A stretch of 50,275 bases of DNA from Planctomycetaceae bacterium (GCA_002724245.1 PBOG01000058.1:1-50275); one strand, 5' to 3'. Positions 1 through 8,945 are shown, counted from the first letter of the stretch. Translations and numbers: made by a program. The notes: generated from the letters alone by a model not told the origin.

Positions 1-650
1 ACGACGTAGCCACCGGTGTGTCGTCCCTCCCAGTCTGCGGTCGGGTCGAAGGTTGGATCAAGAAACGTGTTGGGCTTGATGCGCTGCCAGTCTTTGCCAT
101 TGTTGGAACGCCACACTTCGTTATTGCAGATTCTCGGAAAATCCCGCTTGTTCCCCGGATGCCAGCCACCTAACAGGAACATCCGGTTTTGAAAGGTGAG
201 TGCCCCTGCGCCATCGCGCGGAGCGTAGGGGGCCTGGTGGGTGACATTGGTCCACTGATAATTGGGGACTGCCTGGGAGGGAGTGATTTGAAACGGTCGC
301 AGGTTCATGGCCACTGCGCCGCTGCCCGGGTTACGGATCCGAATGAGACAACGCTCGGTGACGCGGTCTGGTACGTTCCAGCGCAGCGTGCCTGCGGACA
401 GGGAGAGCGTACCGGTGGAGATAGCATTCCAGCTGGTGCCCCCGTCACCGGAAAAGTCGGCCTGGACGGCAGGGTTCCGGCCAATGTGCGTGGCGTCCCA
501 GCGAATCACGTGGACGCTACCAGCCGACCAGGATTCACCGCCCACCGGCGCGCGCAGTGAAACGTGTTCAGCTCCGGACAGCCCACCGTGCAACCAGAAA
601 ATGACGGGCAGCCAACAGAGCCGGAGCAGCGTGCGAGTAGACAGAGTCAT
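1..650 (-). CDS. Exported Kelch/sialidase-like protein, 3' part missing
   Basis: An open frame runs from an ATG at 650 to the left edge of the window (216 codons) without a stop. The N-terminus is a signal peptide (MTLSTRTLLRLCWLPVIFW, cleavage probably near LSGA). Residues of about 28-122 form a beta-sandwich module of the Ser-Thr-rich/Kre9-KNH kind, with motifs APVGGESW, HVIRWD and FSGDGGTSW. After about residue 130 a Kelch or sialidase-like propeller begins (FLLGGWHP, NEVWRSNNGKDW). Exported and probably carbohydrate- or surface-related. The active site, if there is one, lies outside the window. It reads in the same direction as the DUF1080 gene, 88 bp downstream of that gene's stop, so they may share a transcript. 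The family is assigned from motif style only. Confidence 0.7.
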   Translation of the reverse strand, partial: MTLSTRTLLRLCWLPVIFWLHGGLSGAEHVSLRAPVGGESWSAGSVHVIRWDATHIGRNPAVQADFSGDGGTSWNAISTGTLSLSAGTLRWNVPDRVTERCLIRIRNPGSGAVAMNLRPFQITPSQAVPNYQWTNVTHQAPYAPRDGAGALTFQNRMFLLGGWHPGNKRDFPRICNNEVWRSNNGKDWQRIKPNTFLDPTFDPTADWEGRHTGGYV

Positions 651-738
651 ACTGATGGCGGTGGGGAGGGAAAGGCACAACACGTCAGTTCCTGCTGGCC
701 GCGCTGCCAAGGCTGTTTCAACCAGTCTCGACCTATGC

Positions 739-1575
739 TCAGTCTCCCAGCAGTAACTGCCGGATTCCTCGGGCCAGGCGTCGCAAAGGACGTCGCGCCT
801 CGGTGGACGAGGAGCTGTGCGTGCTGGTTGCGGCGAGGTCGCGGATGCGGACGTTCTTGAACTCCACCCACATCGGGTTACCTGCGTGCAATTGGAAGGC
901 CAGGATGCCATCCAGCAGTGCTTTCTGATGGCCATCCTGGAAGTCCAGAATCAAGCGATTGTTCATGTAATGCTGGATGTGATTTCCTTTGGCGATAATC
1001 ACGACATCATTCCAATCGTCCAGCTTGAACAGTTTTTCAAAACCGGCTGCATCGATCAGCGTACCAGTTACCTGCTTGCCTTCTTCGCCCCAGATGGCTT
1101 GTTCACCGACCAGGCAGGTACGACCCCGGCCGCCTGCCAGGCCCCCTTCGTCGTAAATGAATCCGGCCACGCTGGGCAGTTTGGTTTCATTACGAATCTC
1201 GTGTTGGTAACCACGTACGATCCACTTGTTACGGTTGTTGTCACCGGTGATGCGCTGGGAGCGGTATTGAATTCCCGAGTTGTTGGTGGCATTGCAACGG
1301 AACGAAAGCCGTAGCTCAAAATCCTTGGTTTTGCCCGCGGTCCAGATGATAAAAGTGTTGCCGTTGGCCCGCGTTTCGGCGGTCGTTTCGCCGCGAATAA
1401 CGCCGTCCTTGACCGACCAGAGTCGCGGATCACCGTCCCAGCCCGTGAGATCTTTCCCGTTAAAGATCTGTTGCATCCCGTCTGGTTCGGCGGGGGCGTG
1501 TTGAGGGTCGTCTGCAGCCTGGACACTCAACGTCAGCAGTACGGTCAGTATGGACAGTGTCAAGCAGCGGATCAT
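739..1575 (-). CDS. DUF1080 (3-keto-disaccharide hydrolase-like) exported protein
   Basis: A 278-residue protein with a clear signal peptide (MIRCLTLSILTVLLTLSVQAA). The rest is one concanavalin-like jellyroll of the DUF1080/PF06439 family: IFNGKDLTGW near residue 38, WSVKDGVIRGE near 53, DFELRLSFRC near 86, NSGIQYRS near 98, WNDVVIIAKGNHIQHY and the terminal WVEFKNVRIRDL. Characterised family members act on 3-keto-glycosides; many planctomycete paralogues have unknown substrates. The final 30 residues, after RIRDLAA, are a Ser/Arg-rich tail not typical of the family and could reflect a shifted stop. The start at 1575 is the first codon of the signal peptide. It is divergent from the cytochrome-like gene at 1841. 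Confidence 0.88.
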   Translation of the reverse strand: MIRCLTLSILTVLLTLSVQAADDPQHAPAEPDGMQQIFNGKDLTGWDGDPRLWSVKDGVIRGETTAETRANGNTFIIWTAGKTKDFELRLSFRCNATNNSGIQYRSQRITGDNNRNKWIVRGYQHEIRNETKLPSVAGFIYDEGGLAGGRGRTCLVGEQAIWGEEGKQVTGTLIDAAGFEKLFKLDDWNDVVIIAKGNHIQHYMNNRLILDFQDGHQKALLDGILAFQLHAGNPMWVEFKNVRIRDLAATSTHSSSSTEARRPLRRLARGIRQLLLGD

Positions 1576-1840
1576 CGGGTGGTCTCCAGGATACAGATCA
1601 AGAAGGCAGGTTTTACGGCAGGGTGTGATTGTCCGGATTCAGTTTCCTGACGGGGAAGCTGGCTGCAGTCTATCCCGCCGATGGAGTGGAGACAAATGGG
1701 GAGCTGGGTCGATGGCAGGATTACGCCGTTTCCGCCGTGCTCGGCTTGGTTGGACCCATTTGTTGATTTTGTTACGGTGATGGGCGAGCATGGAGGTGAT
1801 AGAGATAGCATTTATTTTCCTTTTCGCAGGCAACTCACCT

Positions 1841-4800
1841 ATGCTGGATCAACTCCATAAGCAAACAGCCACGCTTCTGTTTGCCGGTGTTTTGCTCTTT
1901 GCAGTGTCGCCGTTGTGGGGCACTGACTACGCAGCGTCTGTGTTACGAGATCAGCCGATTTCGTATTTGCGTTTTGAGGAGTCGGCGGGCACCCAACTGC
2001 AGGACGCTGCCACCGCGTCGGACGGAACGCCTGCGATAGCCATGCACGACCTGGTCCAAGCGGTGCCTGGCGCGTTGCGTACAGCGGGCGCTGCACCCAA
2101 TCACTCAGCCCGCTTCACCGGTACCTCATTCGTCGAGGCGAATGCCCAGCCGGATCTCTTCGAATTCCATACCGCAATTTCGATCGAGTTTTGGATTCGG
2201 CCCACGGCCGGTGGCGAGAGAACGCAGTGCTTTATCTCCAAAGGTGAATTTACGCGTACCAACTGCAATTACTACGTTGTTTATTTCCAGGACGCTGCCA
2301 AATCAGGGCGACTTCGATTCGGGATCGCCGATGGGCATGTGGATCAGACGTCCCGGCTGGACGAAGGTGTGTTTACGCATGTGGTGGTAACTTTTGATGC
2401 CAAACTGACGGGCAACAACACCAGACTCTACATCAATGGACGCCTGGACGCGGAGAAACGTATTGAAGGGCAACCCAGAGATACTACGGGGACGCCTCTT
2501 TCGATCGGTGCGCTGCTGTACGATTTGCCGCAGCAGCCTCGGATTCAGTTTTTCGTCGGAGAGCTCGATGAGATCGCGTTCTATGATTCGGTGCTGCCCG
2601 AGTCCCGCGTTGCGGCGCATTATGCTCAGGGTAGTCCTCCGGTGATTTTTGAGTCCGCAGTGCGGCCCATCCTGGCGCGCGCTTGTTTTTCCTGCCATGG
2701 GGAGAATCAGGAAGCGGAACTCGATTTGCGTACCGTGACAAGTATGCTGCGTGGTGGGCAGAATGGCCCCGTTATTGCCCGTGGTGCGGCAGCCCAGAGT
2801 ATGCTGCTGGAACGTATCAACTTCAACGAAATGCCACCGGCTGATTTTCCCCAGCAACTCTCTGTGAAAGAACGTCGATTGATTGAGTTGTGGATCGACG
2901 GTGGGTGCCAGGCTCAGGAGGCAGTGACGTTGCCTCCGCCGGTTTCCCTCGTCAAAGCAGATGAGCGTCAGCATTGGGCATTCCAGCCCGTCAGGAGTCC
3001 TGTGCCCCCCCCCGTCAGCTCGGCCAACCAACAGTCTGTGCGGACCCCCGTCGATGCGTTCATCCAGGCGAGGTTGTCCCGGCAGGGGCTCACGCTGGCT
3101 CCGGATGCCGATCGCATGCGGTTGGCGCGGCGCCTGTTCATCGATTTGATTGGCCTGCCACCGCCACGAAGTCGCGTCGAGGCGTTTCGAGAGGACCAGC
3201 GGCCCGATGCCGTTGCGCGTTTAGTGGATGAATTGCTGGCGTCACCTCAATTCGGCATCCGTTGGGGTCGCCATTGGCTCGATGTTGTCGGGTACACCGA
3301 CACGATCAGTTTTGACGATGACTACGGCCCGCCCATCGGGTTTGTGAAAGGCAAATGGCGTTATCGCGATTATGTCATCAGCAGCTTCAATCAAGACAAG
3401 GTCACCTCGCGGTTTTTGACGGAGCAGTTAGCGGGTGATCAACTGGTCGATTGGCAGAACGCGGAGCGTTACACGCCGGAGATCATTGAATCATTAGTGG
3501 CGACGGGATATCTACGGTGTTGCGAAGATATCAGCAAAGAAGATCCCAGGCCTTTCATTATTTGGTCTGTGTTGCACGATTCCGTTGAGCAAATTGGAAC
3601 CAGTTTGCTGGGACTGACTCTAAACTGTGCTCGCTGCCACACGCATAAGTTTGAACCGCTACCGCAGCGGGACTACTACCGGCTGATGGCAATCTTGACT
3701 CCAGCGCTCAATCCAGCCATCTGGAAGGACCCACAACAGCGGGCCTTGCCGGATGTTGCTCCTGCGCGACTGGCCGAGATCAAGCAGCACAATGCTGCGG
3801 TTGACGAACGGGTCAAGCAGCAGCAAGCGGTGATTGACCGCATTCGTAGCCAGTGCGAGAACACTTTGCGCGAAGCCAAACTGGTTGCGCTTTCGGGCAT
3901 TGACCACGAAGCGGTCCGCGTCGCGTTCAAGTTGGCAGCAGACAAACGCGATGCCCAGCAAAAGGAACTCGTTGCCACACACAGTGAGGCGCTCAAAGTC
4001 ACACCGGAGGAGATTGGCGCAGCGCTCAGTGTGACAGAACGCCGAGAGATCGAGCGCAGTACGAAAGCGATCGAGACCGCCAACGGCCAGCGTCTCACCC
4101 ACGGCTGGATTCATGCGATGTACGACGTGGGGGCTCCGCCACCGACGCGGCTGTTTCAACAAGGTTCGTACCTCAACCCGCGGAGAGAAATTGCTGCCGG
4201 CTTTCTGGAAGTTCTTTCCCGGCATGACCTCACCAGTTACCTGGCACAGGTGCCGCCGGCGACCGGCAGTGGGTATCGTTTGGCGCTGGCTCGCTGGATG
4301 ACCGATCCTTCGTCTCCCGCATCCGGGTTGGTGTTGCGGGTGATGGTCAACCGCATCTGGGGAACGCTAATGGGGGCCCACATCGTGGCCACCCCGGATA
4401 ATTTAGGGTTGTCGGGAGCAACGCCCTCCCACCCCGACCTGTTGGATTGGTTGGCCAGGGATTTGCGCCGTGACGGTAGTTGGAAACAACGAATCCGCCA
4501 GATTACGGCATCCTCGGTATACCGCCAGGCTTCCTTCGGCTCTCACCCTGGCCTGACGCGGGCCCGTGGGATCGACCCCGACAATCGACTGTACTGGCGG
4601 TCCCGGCTGCGACGCGTTGAAGCTGAAGTGTTGCGTGATTCCATTCTGAGTGCAGCCGGCCAACTGGAGATGTCGATGGGGGGGCCTCCGGTGCCGCTCG
4701 AGTACTTGCCGACCGGTGAGGTGCTGGTGGCCAGGAAAGGCCTGGAAAAACCTTCGGCGCGGCAGCGCCGCAGCGTCTATCTGTTGAATCGGCGGATTTA

Positions 4801-5161
4801 TAACCCTTCATTCTTGAGTGTTTTTGACAAGCCGATTGTGACCGGTAGTGTTTGCCAACGACCGGCTTCGGCAGTGGCGTTACAATCCCTGAGTATGCTC
4901 AATGATCAGTTTGTTGTTGAGCAGGCTCGCCATCTTGCTGCGCGTGTGGCGGCCACCGCGTCTTCGACGACGGCGCAGATTGAGCAGCTGTTCTGGCTTA
5001 CCTTGTCACGCAGCCCTGCGGCCAGCGAGCTGAAGTTCTGCCAGCAGATGCTGCGTGACCAGGTCCAACTCCACCGTGCATCTAAGTCGGCCGCAGCGGA
5101 CGCGCTGGCTGAACTTTGCCAGGCGATCTTGAATCTGAATGAACAGCTCTACCTGGAATGA
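1841..5161 (+). CDS. LamG-PSCyt1-DUF1549-DUF1553 haem-binding protein
   Basis: A 1106-residue exported multidomain protein. The chosen start at 1841 opens directly on a signal peptide (MLDQLHKQTATLLFAGVLLF); an in-frame ATG at 1790 would add 17 residues. Order: LamG jellyroll about 30-265 (FVGELDEIAFYDSVL at its end), PSCyt1 with haem motif C282-x-x-C285-H286, DUF1549 about 403-615 (RLFIDLIGLPP, RWGRHWLDV) ending in a second haem motif C596-x-x-C599-H600, a charged helical linker, then DUF1553 to the C-terminus (RVMVNRIWG, LDWLARDL, FDKP, MLNDQFV). A periplasmic electron-transfer role is plausible but unproven for this family. The DUF1501 gene follows 55 bp downstream, the usual partner arrangement. 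Confidence 0.9.
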   Translation: MLDQLHKQTATLLFAGVLLFAVSPLWGTDYAASVLRDQPISYLRFEESAGTQLQDAATASDGTPAIAMHDLVQAVPGALRTAGAAPNHSARFTGTSFVEANAQPDLFEFHTAISIEFWIRPTAGGERTQCFISKGEFTRTNCNYYVVYFQDAAKSGRLRFGIADGHVDQTSRLDEGVFTHVVVTFDAKLTGNNTRLYINGRLDAEKRIEGQPRDTTGTPLSIGALLYDLPQQPRIQFFVGELDEIAFYDSVLPESRVAAHYAQGSPPVIFESAVRPILARACFSCHGENQEAELDLRTVTSMLRGGQNGPVIARGAAAQSMLLERINFNEMPPADFPQQLSVKERRLIELWIDGGCQAQEAVTLPPPVSLVKADERQHWAFQPVRSPVPPPVSSANQQSVRTPVDAFIQARLSRQGLTLAPDADRMRLARRLFIDLIGLPPPRSRVEAFREDQRPDAVARLVDELLASPQFGIRWGRHWLDVVGYTDTISFDDDYGPPIGFVKGKWRYRDYVISSFNQDKVTSRFLTEQLAGDQLVDWQNAERYTPEIIESLVATGYLRCCEDISKEDPRPFIIWSVLHDSVEQIGTSLLGLTLNCARCHTHKFEPLPQRDYYRLMAILTPALNPAIWKDPQQRALPDVAPARLAEIKQHNAAVDERVKQQQAVIDRIRSQCENTLREAKLVALSGIDHEAVRVAFKLAADKRDAQQKELVATHSEALKVTPEEIGAALSVTERREIERSTKAIETANGQRLTHGWIHAMYDVGAPPPTRLFQQGSYLNPRREIAAGFLEVLSRHDLTSYLAQVPPATGSGYRLALARWMTDPSSPASGLVLRVMVNRIWGTLMGAHIVATPDNLGLSGATPSHPDLLDWLARDLRRDGSWKQRIRQITASSVYRQASFGSHPGLTRARGIDPDNRLYWRSRLRRVEAEVLRDSILSAAGQLEMSMGGPPVPLEYLPTGEVLVARKGLEKPSARQRRSVYLLNRRIYNPSFLSVFDKPIVTGSVCQRPASAVALQSLSMLNDQFVVEQARHLAARVAATASSTTAQIEQLFWLTLSRSPAASELKFCQQMLRDQVQLHRASKSAAADALAELCQAILNLNEQLYLE

Positions 5162-5216
5162 TTCTGTTTTGAACAAGTGTGCGTTATCCATTCAATCTGT
5201 TGAGCGAACAGCAAAG

Positions 5217-6638
5217 ATGTATCTACCATTGCCAGCACGTCGCGCGTTTCTGAAACAATCCAGCCTGGGGTTCGGAGCGCTGGCGCTGTCCTGTCTGCTT
5301 GAGGATGACGTCGCTGCCGAGGCTGCCGCCGCACCCCTCGATATGTCGCCGCGGATCGGTCATTTTGCGCCGCGCGCCAAGTCCGTCATCATGTTGTTTC
5401 AAAATGGTGGCGCCAGCCAGATGGATCTGTTCGATCCTAAACCTGAATTACAGAGGCGGCATGGCCAGCAGGCCCCCGAGATCCGAGGTGGCAATGACAA
5501 TAGCCTGCAGGCTGAACCCTTGATGGGAAGCAAGTTTCGCTTTCAGCCGCGCGGCCAATCGGGGATTGAATTTTCCGAGCTGGTGCCGCATCTGGGTGCG
5601 TTGGCGGACGATCTGTGTGTGGTGCGTTCCATGTACAGCAACGATCCAAACCATCCGGGTGCCACCTATATGATGTGCACCTGTAACAACCGGCCAGGCC
5701 GACCGACCGTTGGGGCCTGGGTTACCTATGCGCTGGGGAGTGAAAATCAAAATTTACCAGGGTACGTGTTATTGCGCGACCCAGGGGTGTTTCATACCGG
5801 TGGCGGGATGCAGATCACCAATGGCTGGTTGCCGGCCATGTTTCGTGGTACCGAGTTGCGAGCCGAGGGAGATCCGGTGCTCAACCTTCAGCGGGCGGAT
5901 CCACCGCCGCTGGGTGGCCAGCGGAATAGCCTGGAACTTGTTGCGCGACTCAATGAATTGCAGCGTCGCCGTTTCCCCGACGCGTCGGTGCTGGCGGCGC
6001 GGATCAAGAACTACGAGTTAGCTGCGCGGATGCAGTTGACCGCGGCGGCTGAACTTGACCTCTCCAACGAGACTGCCGAAACGGAGCGATTATACGGCCT
6101 GGATAACCCCGAAACTGCTGCCTACGGCAGGCAGTTGATGCTGGCCCGTCGGCTGGTGGAACGTGGTGTTCGATTTGTGCAGGTGCTCTCTCCACCACCG
6201 CATAACGTGTGGGATCACCACGGTCAATTGAATACCAAGCTGCCGGCAATCTGTCGCAAGACCGATCTTCCCGCAGCCGCCTTGATTCGGGATCTGAAAC
6301 GACGGGGATTGCTGGAGGAAACGCTGGTTCTGTGGACTGGCGAATTCGGTCGTTTGCCGACCTCAGAAGGAGGCACGGGCCGTGGACATAATCCGCACGG
6401 CTTCACGCTGCTGATGGCTGGTGGCGGGCTTAAAGGCGGTCATGTACATGGAGCTACCGATCCCTTTGCGTATGCCGCAACCGAGGATCGAGTGGGCGTG
6501 CCTGACCTGATGGCCACGTTACTGCACCAGTTGGGGATCGACCACAACCGGCTCAAGTTTAATGTGCACGGGATCGATGAGACATTGACCGACGCGCGGG
6601 TGAGCAACGCCACCGTCGTACGCGATCTCTTGTTATAA
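5217..6638 (+). CDS. DUF1501 protein with Tat leader
   Basis: A 473-residue DUF1501 protein, a family distantly related to the alkaline phosphatase/sulfatase fold. The start at 5217 is preferred over 5139 because the Tat-type leader (ARRAFLKQSSLGFGALALS) begins immediately after it, and because 5139 would overlap the upstream gene. Family landmarks: MLFQNGGASQMDLFDPKP, FSELVPHL, VVRSMY, a GAWVTYALGS block, a mid-region ARRLVERGVRFVQV, DHHGQL, and near the C-terminus LWTGEFGRLPTSEGGTGRGHNP. The last two are candidate metal-ligand regions by analogy. It closely parallels the DUF1501 at 12211-13692 and is of the shorter subfamily. It probably forms an operon with 1841-5161 and the next gene. Confidence 0.9.
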   Translation: MYLPLPARRAFLKQSSLGFGALALSCLLEDDVAAEAAAAPLDMSPRIGHFAPRAKSVIMLFQNGGASQMDLFDPKPELQRRHGQQAPEIRGGNDNSLQAEPLMGSKFRFQPRGQSGIEFSELVPHLGALADDLCVVRSMYSNDPNHPGATYMMCTCNNRPGRPTVGAWVTYALGSENQNLPGYVLLRDPGVFHTGGGMQITNGWLPAMFRGTELRAEGDPVLNLQRADPPPLGGQRNSLELVARLNELQRRRFPDASVLAARIKNYELAARMQLTAAAELDLSNETAETERLYGLDNPETAAYGRQLMLARRLVERGVRFVQVLSPPPHNVWDHHGQLNTKLPAICRKTDLPAAALIRDLKRRGLLEETLVLWTGEFGRLPTSEGGTGRGHNPHGFTLLMAGGGLKGGHVHGATDPFAYAATEDRVGVPDLMATLLHQLGIDHNRLKFNVHGIDETLTDARVSNATVVRDLLL

Positions 6639-6699
6639 GGTTGTGGATTGTTCAAGCCGAGGTTGCCTGTCGCACGGCAGGAAGTGGAGAATTTCTACC

Positions 6700-8127
6700 A
6701 TGGCGAATCGAGACAGACGCGATTCGCCGATCTGGCCTGAGTGTCACCCGGCAGACCTTTCCAGACGCCGGCTCTTGCAAGCTGGATCCGTCATGTGGGG
6801 GCTTTCGCTGTCGCAGTCTTTGCGGTTGCAGACGTTGGCGGCTGCCGCCCAGCCGCAGGTTCCCGGATCGGGTCAGGCGAAATCGTGCATTGTGCTGTTC
6901 TGTTGGGGCGGCATGAGTCACCTCGAGAGCTTTGACCCCAAACCCGAGGCGCCCGCGGAAACACGCGGTGAGTTCGAGACGATCGCTACGGCCACTCCCG
7001 GCCTGCGAATGAGTGAGCACTTGCCGAATACAGCGAGGCGCAGTGAACATCTGGCGATTGTCCGGTCGGTCCACCATCTCAATACGGGCCATGGTAAAGG
7101 CATGTACTGGAATTTGACGGGACATCCGCCACCCCAGCCCGCCTCGCCGGTCAATCTGCCGCCTTCACGCAACGACTGGCCCTCTTTGGGCGCCATGGTA
7201 TCGCAGTTCCGTCAGGCGCCTCCTGGCTTTCCCGCGGCGATTCAACTGCCTTACGAAGTGACGAACGAGCATAGTTTACTGGCGGGTCAGCTCGGTGGCT
7301 GGTTGGGCAGACAGGCTGATCCGATGATTGCCAGGCCACCTTGCGGAACACCGTTTCGGGGAAATAAATACGACGCCGGCAGTGTCCCGCCCTGGGAATT
7401 TCCCACCCAGTCGGATGAACGAGGGATTCAGAACCGACACCGTTTACTCCAGCAACTCGAACGCCCGTTTGATCGCTCGATTGCGGCCGAATCTTACAAC
7501 TTCTACCGGCAGCAGGCGTTCGACCTGTTGGTCAGCCCTGAGGTCCGCCGAGCCTTTGATTTGCGGCATGAACCGGAATCGATCCACCACGCCTATGGTG
7601 ATCACCTGTGCGGTCAAAGCGTGTTAATGGCACGCCGTCTGATCGAGGCAGGAGTCCCCATCGTGACGGTGATGTGTGCGTTTGACAACCTCAGCGACCC
7701 CCGTGCCGAACATTGGGATACGCACTCCAATAATTTCAACCGGCTCAAGCACACCATGTTGCCGCTCTTCGATCGCGTTTTTCCGGCGCTCTTGGATGAT
7801 TTGGAATCGCGTGGCCAGCTTGACGAGACACTGGTAGTGGTGATTGGGGACTTTGGGCGCACACCCAAGATCAATGGGGAAGTCGGCAGAGATCACCATC
7901 CCTACTGCTACTCGGTTGTTTTTGCCGGTGGTGGAATTCGCGGGGGTCAGGTGTACGGAGCTTCTGATGCGATTGGCGCTTATCCCGCGCGGTTGCCGTG
8001 TGCGCCGCACGATCTACATGCGACCGTGTTTCACGCCCTGGGCATTCCGCTGTTGTCAGAACTCCAGGACCAGTTTGATCGGCCTCGGTACCTCTGCGAC
8101 GCGGGGCAGCCCCTGCCCTTGTTTTAG
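6700..8127 (+). CDS. DUF1501 protein with Tat leader, second in tandem
   Basis: A 475-residue DUF1501 protein of a different subfamily from its upstream neighbour, and more like the one at 45910-47361. The ATG at 6700 is preceded by a purine-rich site (GGAAGTGGAGA); 6643 would need an uncharged leader. The Tat motif is SRRRLLQAGSVMWGL. Landmarks are LFCWGGMSHLESFDPKP, AIVRSVHHL, LMARRLIEAGVPIVTV, HWDTHSNNFNRLKHTMLP, ETLVVVIGDFGRTPKIN and GRDHHPYCYS. It lies 61 bp after the preceding DUF1501 stop, suggesting one transcript. Its TAG stop (8125-8127) overlaps the TAA stop of the convergent redoxin gene (8124-8126). Confidence 0.9.
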   Translation: MANRDRRDSPIWPECHPADLSRRRLLQAGSVMWGLSLSQSLRLQTLAAAAQPQVPGSGQAKSCIVLFCWGGMSHLESFDPKPEAPAETRGEFETIATATPGLRMSEHLPNTARRSEHLAIVRSVHHLNTGHGKGMYWNLTGHPPPQPASPVNLPPSRNDWPSLGAMVSQFRQAPPGFPAAIQLPYEVTNEHSLLAGQLGGWLGRQADPMIARPPCGTPFRGNKYDAGSVPPWEFPTQSDERGIQNRHRLLQQLERPFDRSIAAESYNFYRQQAFDLLVSPEVRRAFDLRHEPESIHHAYGDHLCGQSVLMARRLIEAGVPIVTVMCAFDNLSDPRAEHWDTHSNNFNRLKHTMLPLFDRVFPALLDDLESRGQLDETLVVVIGDFGRTPKINGEVGRDHHPYCYSVVFAGGGIRGGQVYGASDAIGAYPARLPCAPHDLHATVFHALGIPLLSELQDQFDRPRYLCDAGQPLPLF

Positions 8128-8945
8128 TCGACCGACTCTGCCAGCGTTGTGGTACTTGATAGGGCTGAAATAGATAGCGATCGATTCGGTTTGAATGGAT
8201 CGTCGATGTGTGTGGGGGGTAAATGGTTACCGCGTTGCACAACCCGGGTCTTGCGTAGTGCCAATTGAATTGCTTGTTCGAGCGATTTGATGATCTGTTT
8301 TGGGTTTTCATGGTTATAGCGGGCCTGGCGGTCAGACCAGATGACTTTTTGATCTCGGCCGATGACGTACAGCAGAGGGACCATCACTCCCGCGTTGGGA
8401 GCTCCCAGTGACTCGATCATCGCATTGGATGCACCGTAACCGCTGGTCCAGCCGATATCGTATTGGTCGATTAACTCCTGGACTTTTTCCCGCGGGTCGT
8501 TGCTCAAGCTCAGGAATGTCACGCCGCGCGTTTTGTACTTGCGGTGTAGCCGCACCAGACCTGGCGCGCTCAACTTGACGCGAGGTCACCAGTCGCCCCA
8601 CAAATCGACTACGACGACCTGTCCCCGAAGACTCTCCCAATTCGTATGTGATCCATTCAGCCAGCCCGCGGCTTCCAAGGGTGGCAGTACGTCACCGGGA
8701 TTGAGTTGATGTTCCACCCGCGGCCTGGTGGGGAGCGATGCGAAGGGAGAGATTTCCGAAATGCGGTATCCCAGCGAGTGCATGATCCCCACACCGAGTG
8801 CCAGGCCCAGCAAGAACCCGATGAGGCCGGTCGCCGCCCAGATCGGCACGGAAGTTCCTTTGGGTGCAACCATGCGAATGGACAATCCGATTACCAGCAG
8901 ACAAAGCCCAACTCCGGCGACCATCAGGTAGGGGGCAAAGTTCAT
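8124..8945 (-). CDS. Membrane-anchored TlpA-like redoxin, candidate selenoprotein (TGA at 8586-8588)
   Basis: Read from ATG 8945 through an in-frame TGA at codon 120, this gives a 273-residue protein. Residues 4-24 and 33-57 are hydrophobic segments, probably a membrane hairpin. From about residue 83 a TlpA/AhpC-type thioredoxin fold follows: GDVLPPLEAAGW, WESLRGQVVVVDLWGDW, then the TGA, then PRVKLSAPGLVRLHRKY and GVTFLSLSND, a cis-Pro region GVMVPLLYVIGRDQKVIWSD, and a C-terminal helix. The TGA occupies the place of the first catalytic Cys in the usual DxWxxWCxxC signature, so selenocysteine insertion is the leading reading. The second CxxC cysteine is Val, giving U-P-R-V. Neither ORF half is a complete fold. 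Alternatives are a nonsense mutation of TGC/TGT or a sequencing error. No selA/B/C/D gene is in the window. Confidence 0.7.
8547..8572 (-). promoter_or_regulatory. Candidate bacterial SECIS stem-loop after the in-frame TGA
   Basis: On the transcribed strand, 18 nt after the TGA, a stem CGCGCC/GGUGCG (8563-8568 with 8551-8556, one G-U pair) closes a six-base apical loop AGGUCU (8557-8562). Two further pairs (A-U, G-C) extend the base past a bulged G. The loop starts 24 nt after the last base of the TGA. As I recall it, the E. coli fdhF SECIS has the same AGGUCU loop on a similarly short stem, 6 nt closer. The hairpin overlaps the codons for SAPGLVR, so part of the pairing could follow from protein sequence alone. 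Confidence 0.5.

Noticed and set aside
739-860. Small plus-strand frames around 564-860 and 817-1314
   Set aside because: Antisense to the DUF1080 gene, without leader or motif.
8124-8573. Treating 8124-8573 and 8586-8945 as two separate genes
   Set aside because: They share a frame and together make one thioredoxin fold. The second has no plausible own start signal ahead of its first helix.
8558-8588. A hairpin made from GACCTCGCG right after the TGA pairing with CGCG and AGGTC
   Set aside because: Its loop would lie only about 10 nt from the TGA, too close for bacterial SECIS spacing, and it competes with the better AGGUCU hairpin.
8586-8588. General reassignment of TGA to a sense codon in this organism
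   Set aside because: TGA is a normal stop for other genes here, for example at 5159-5161 and at the end of the DNRLRE gene.
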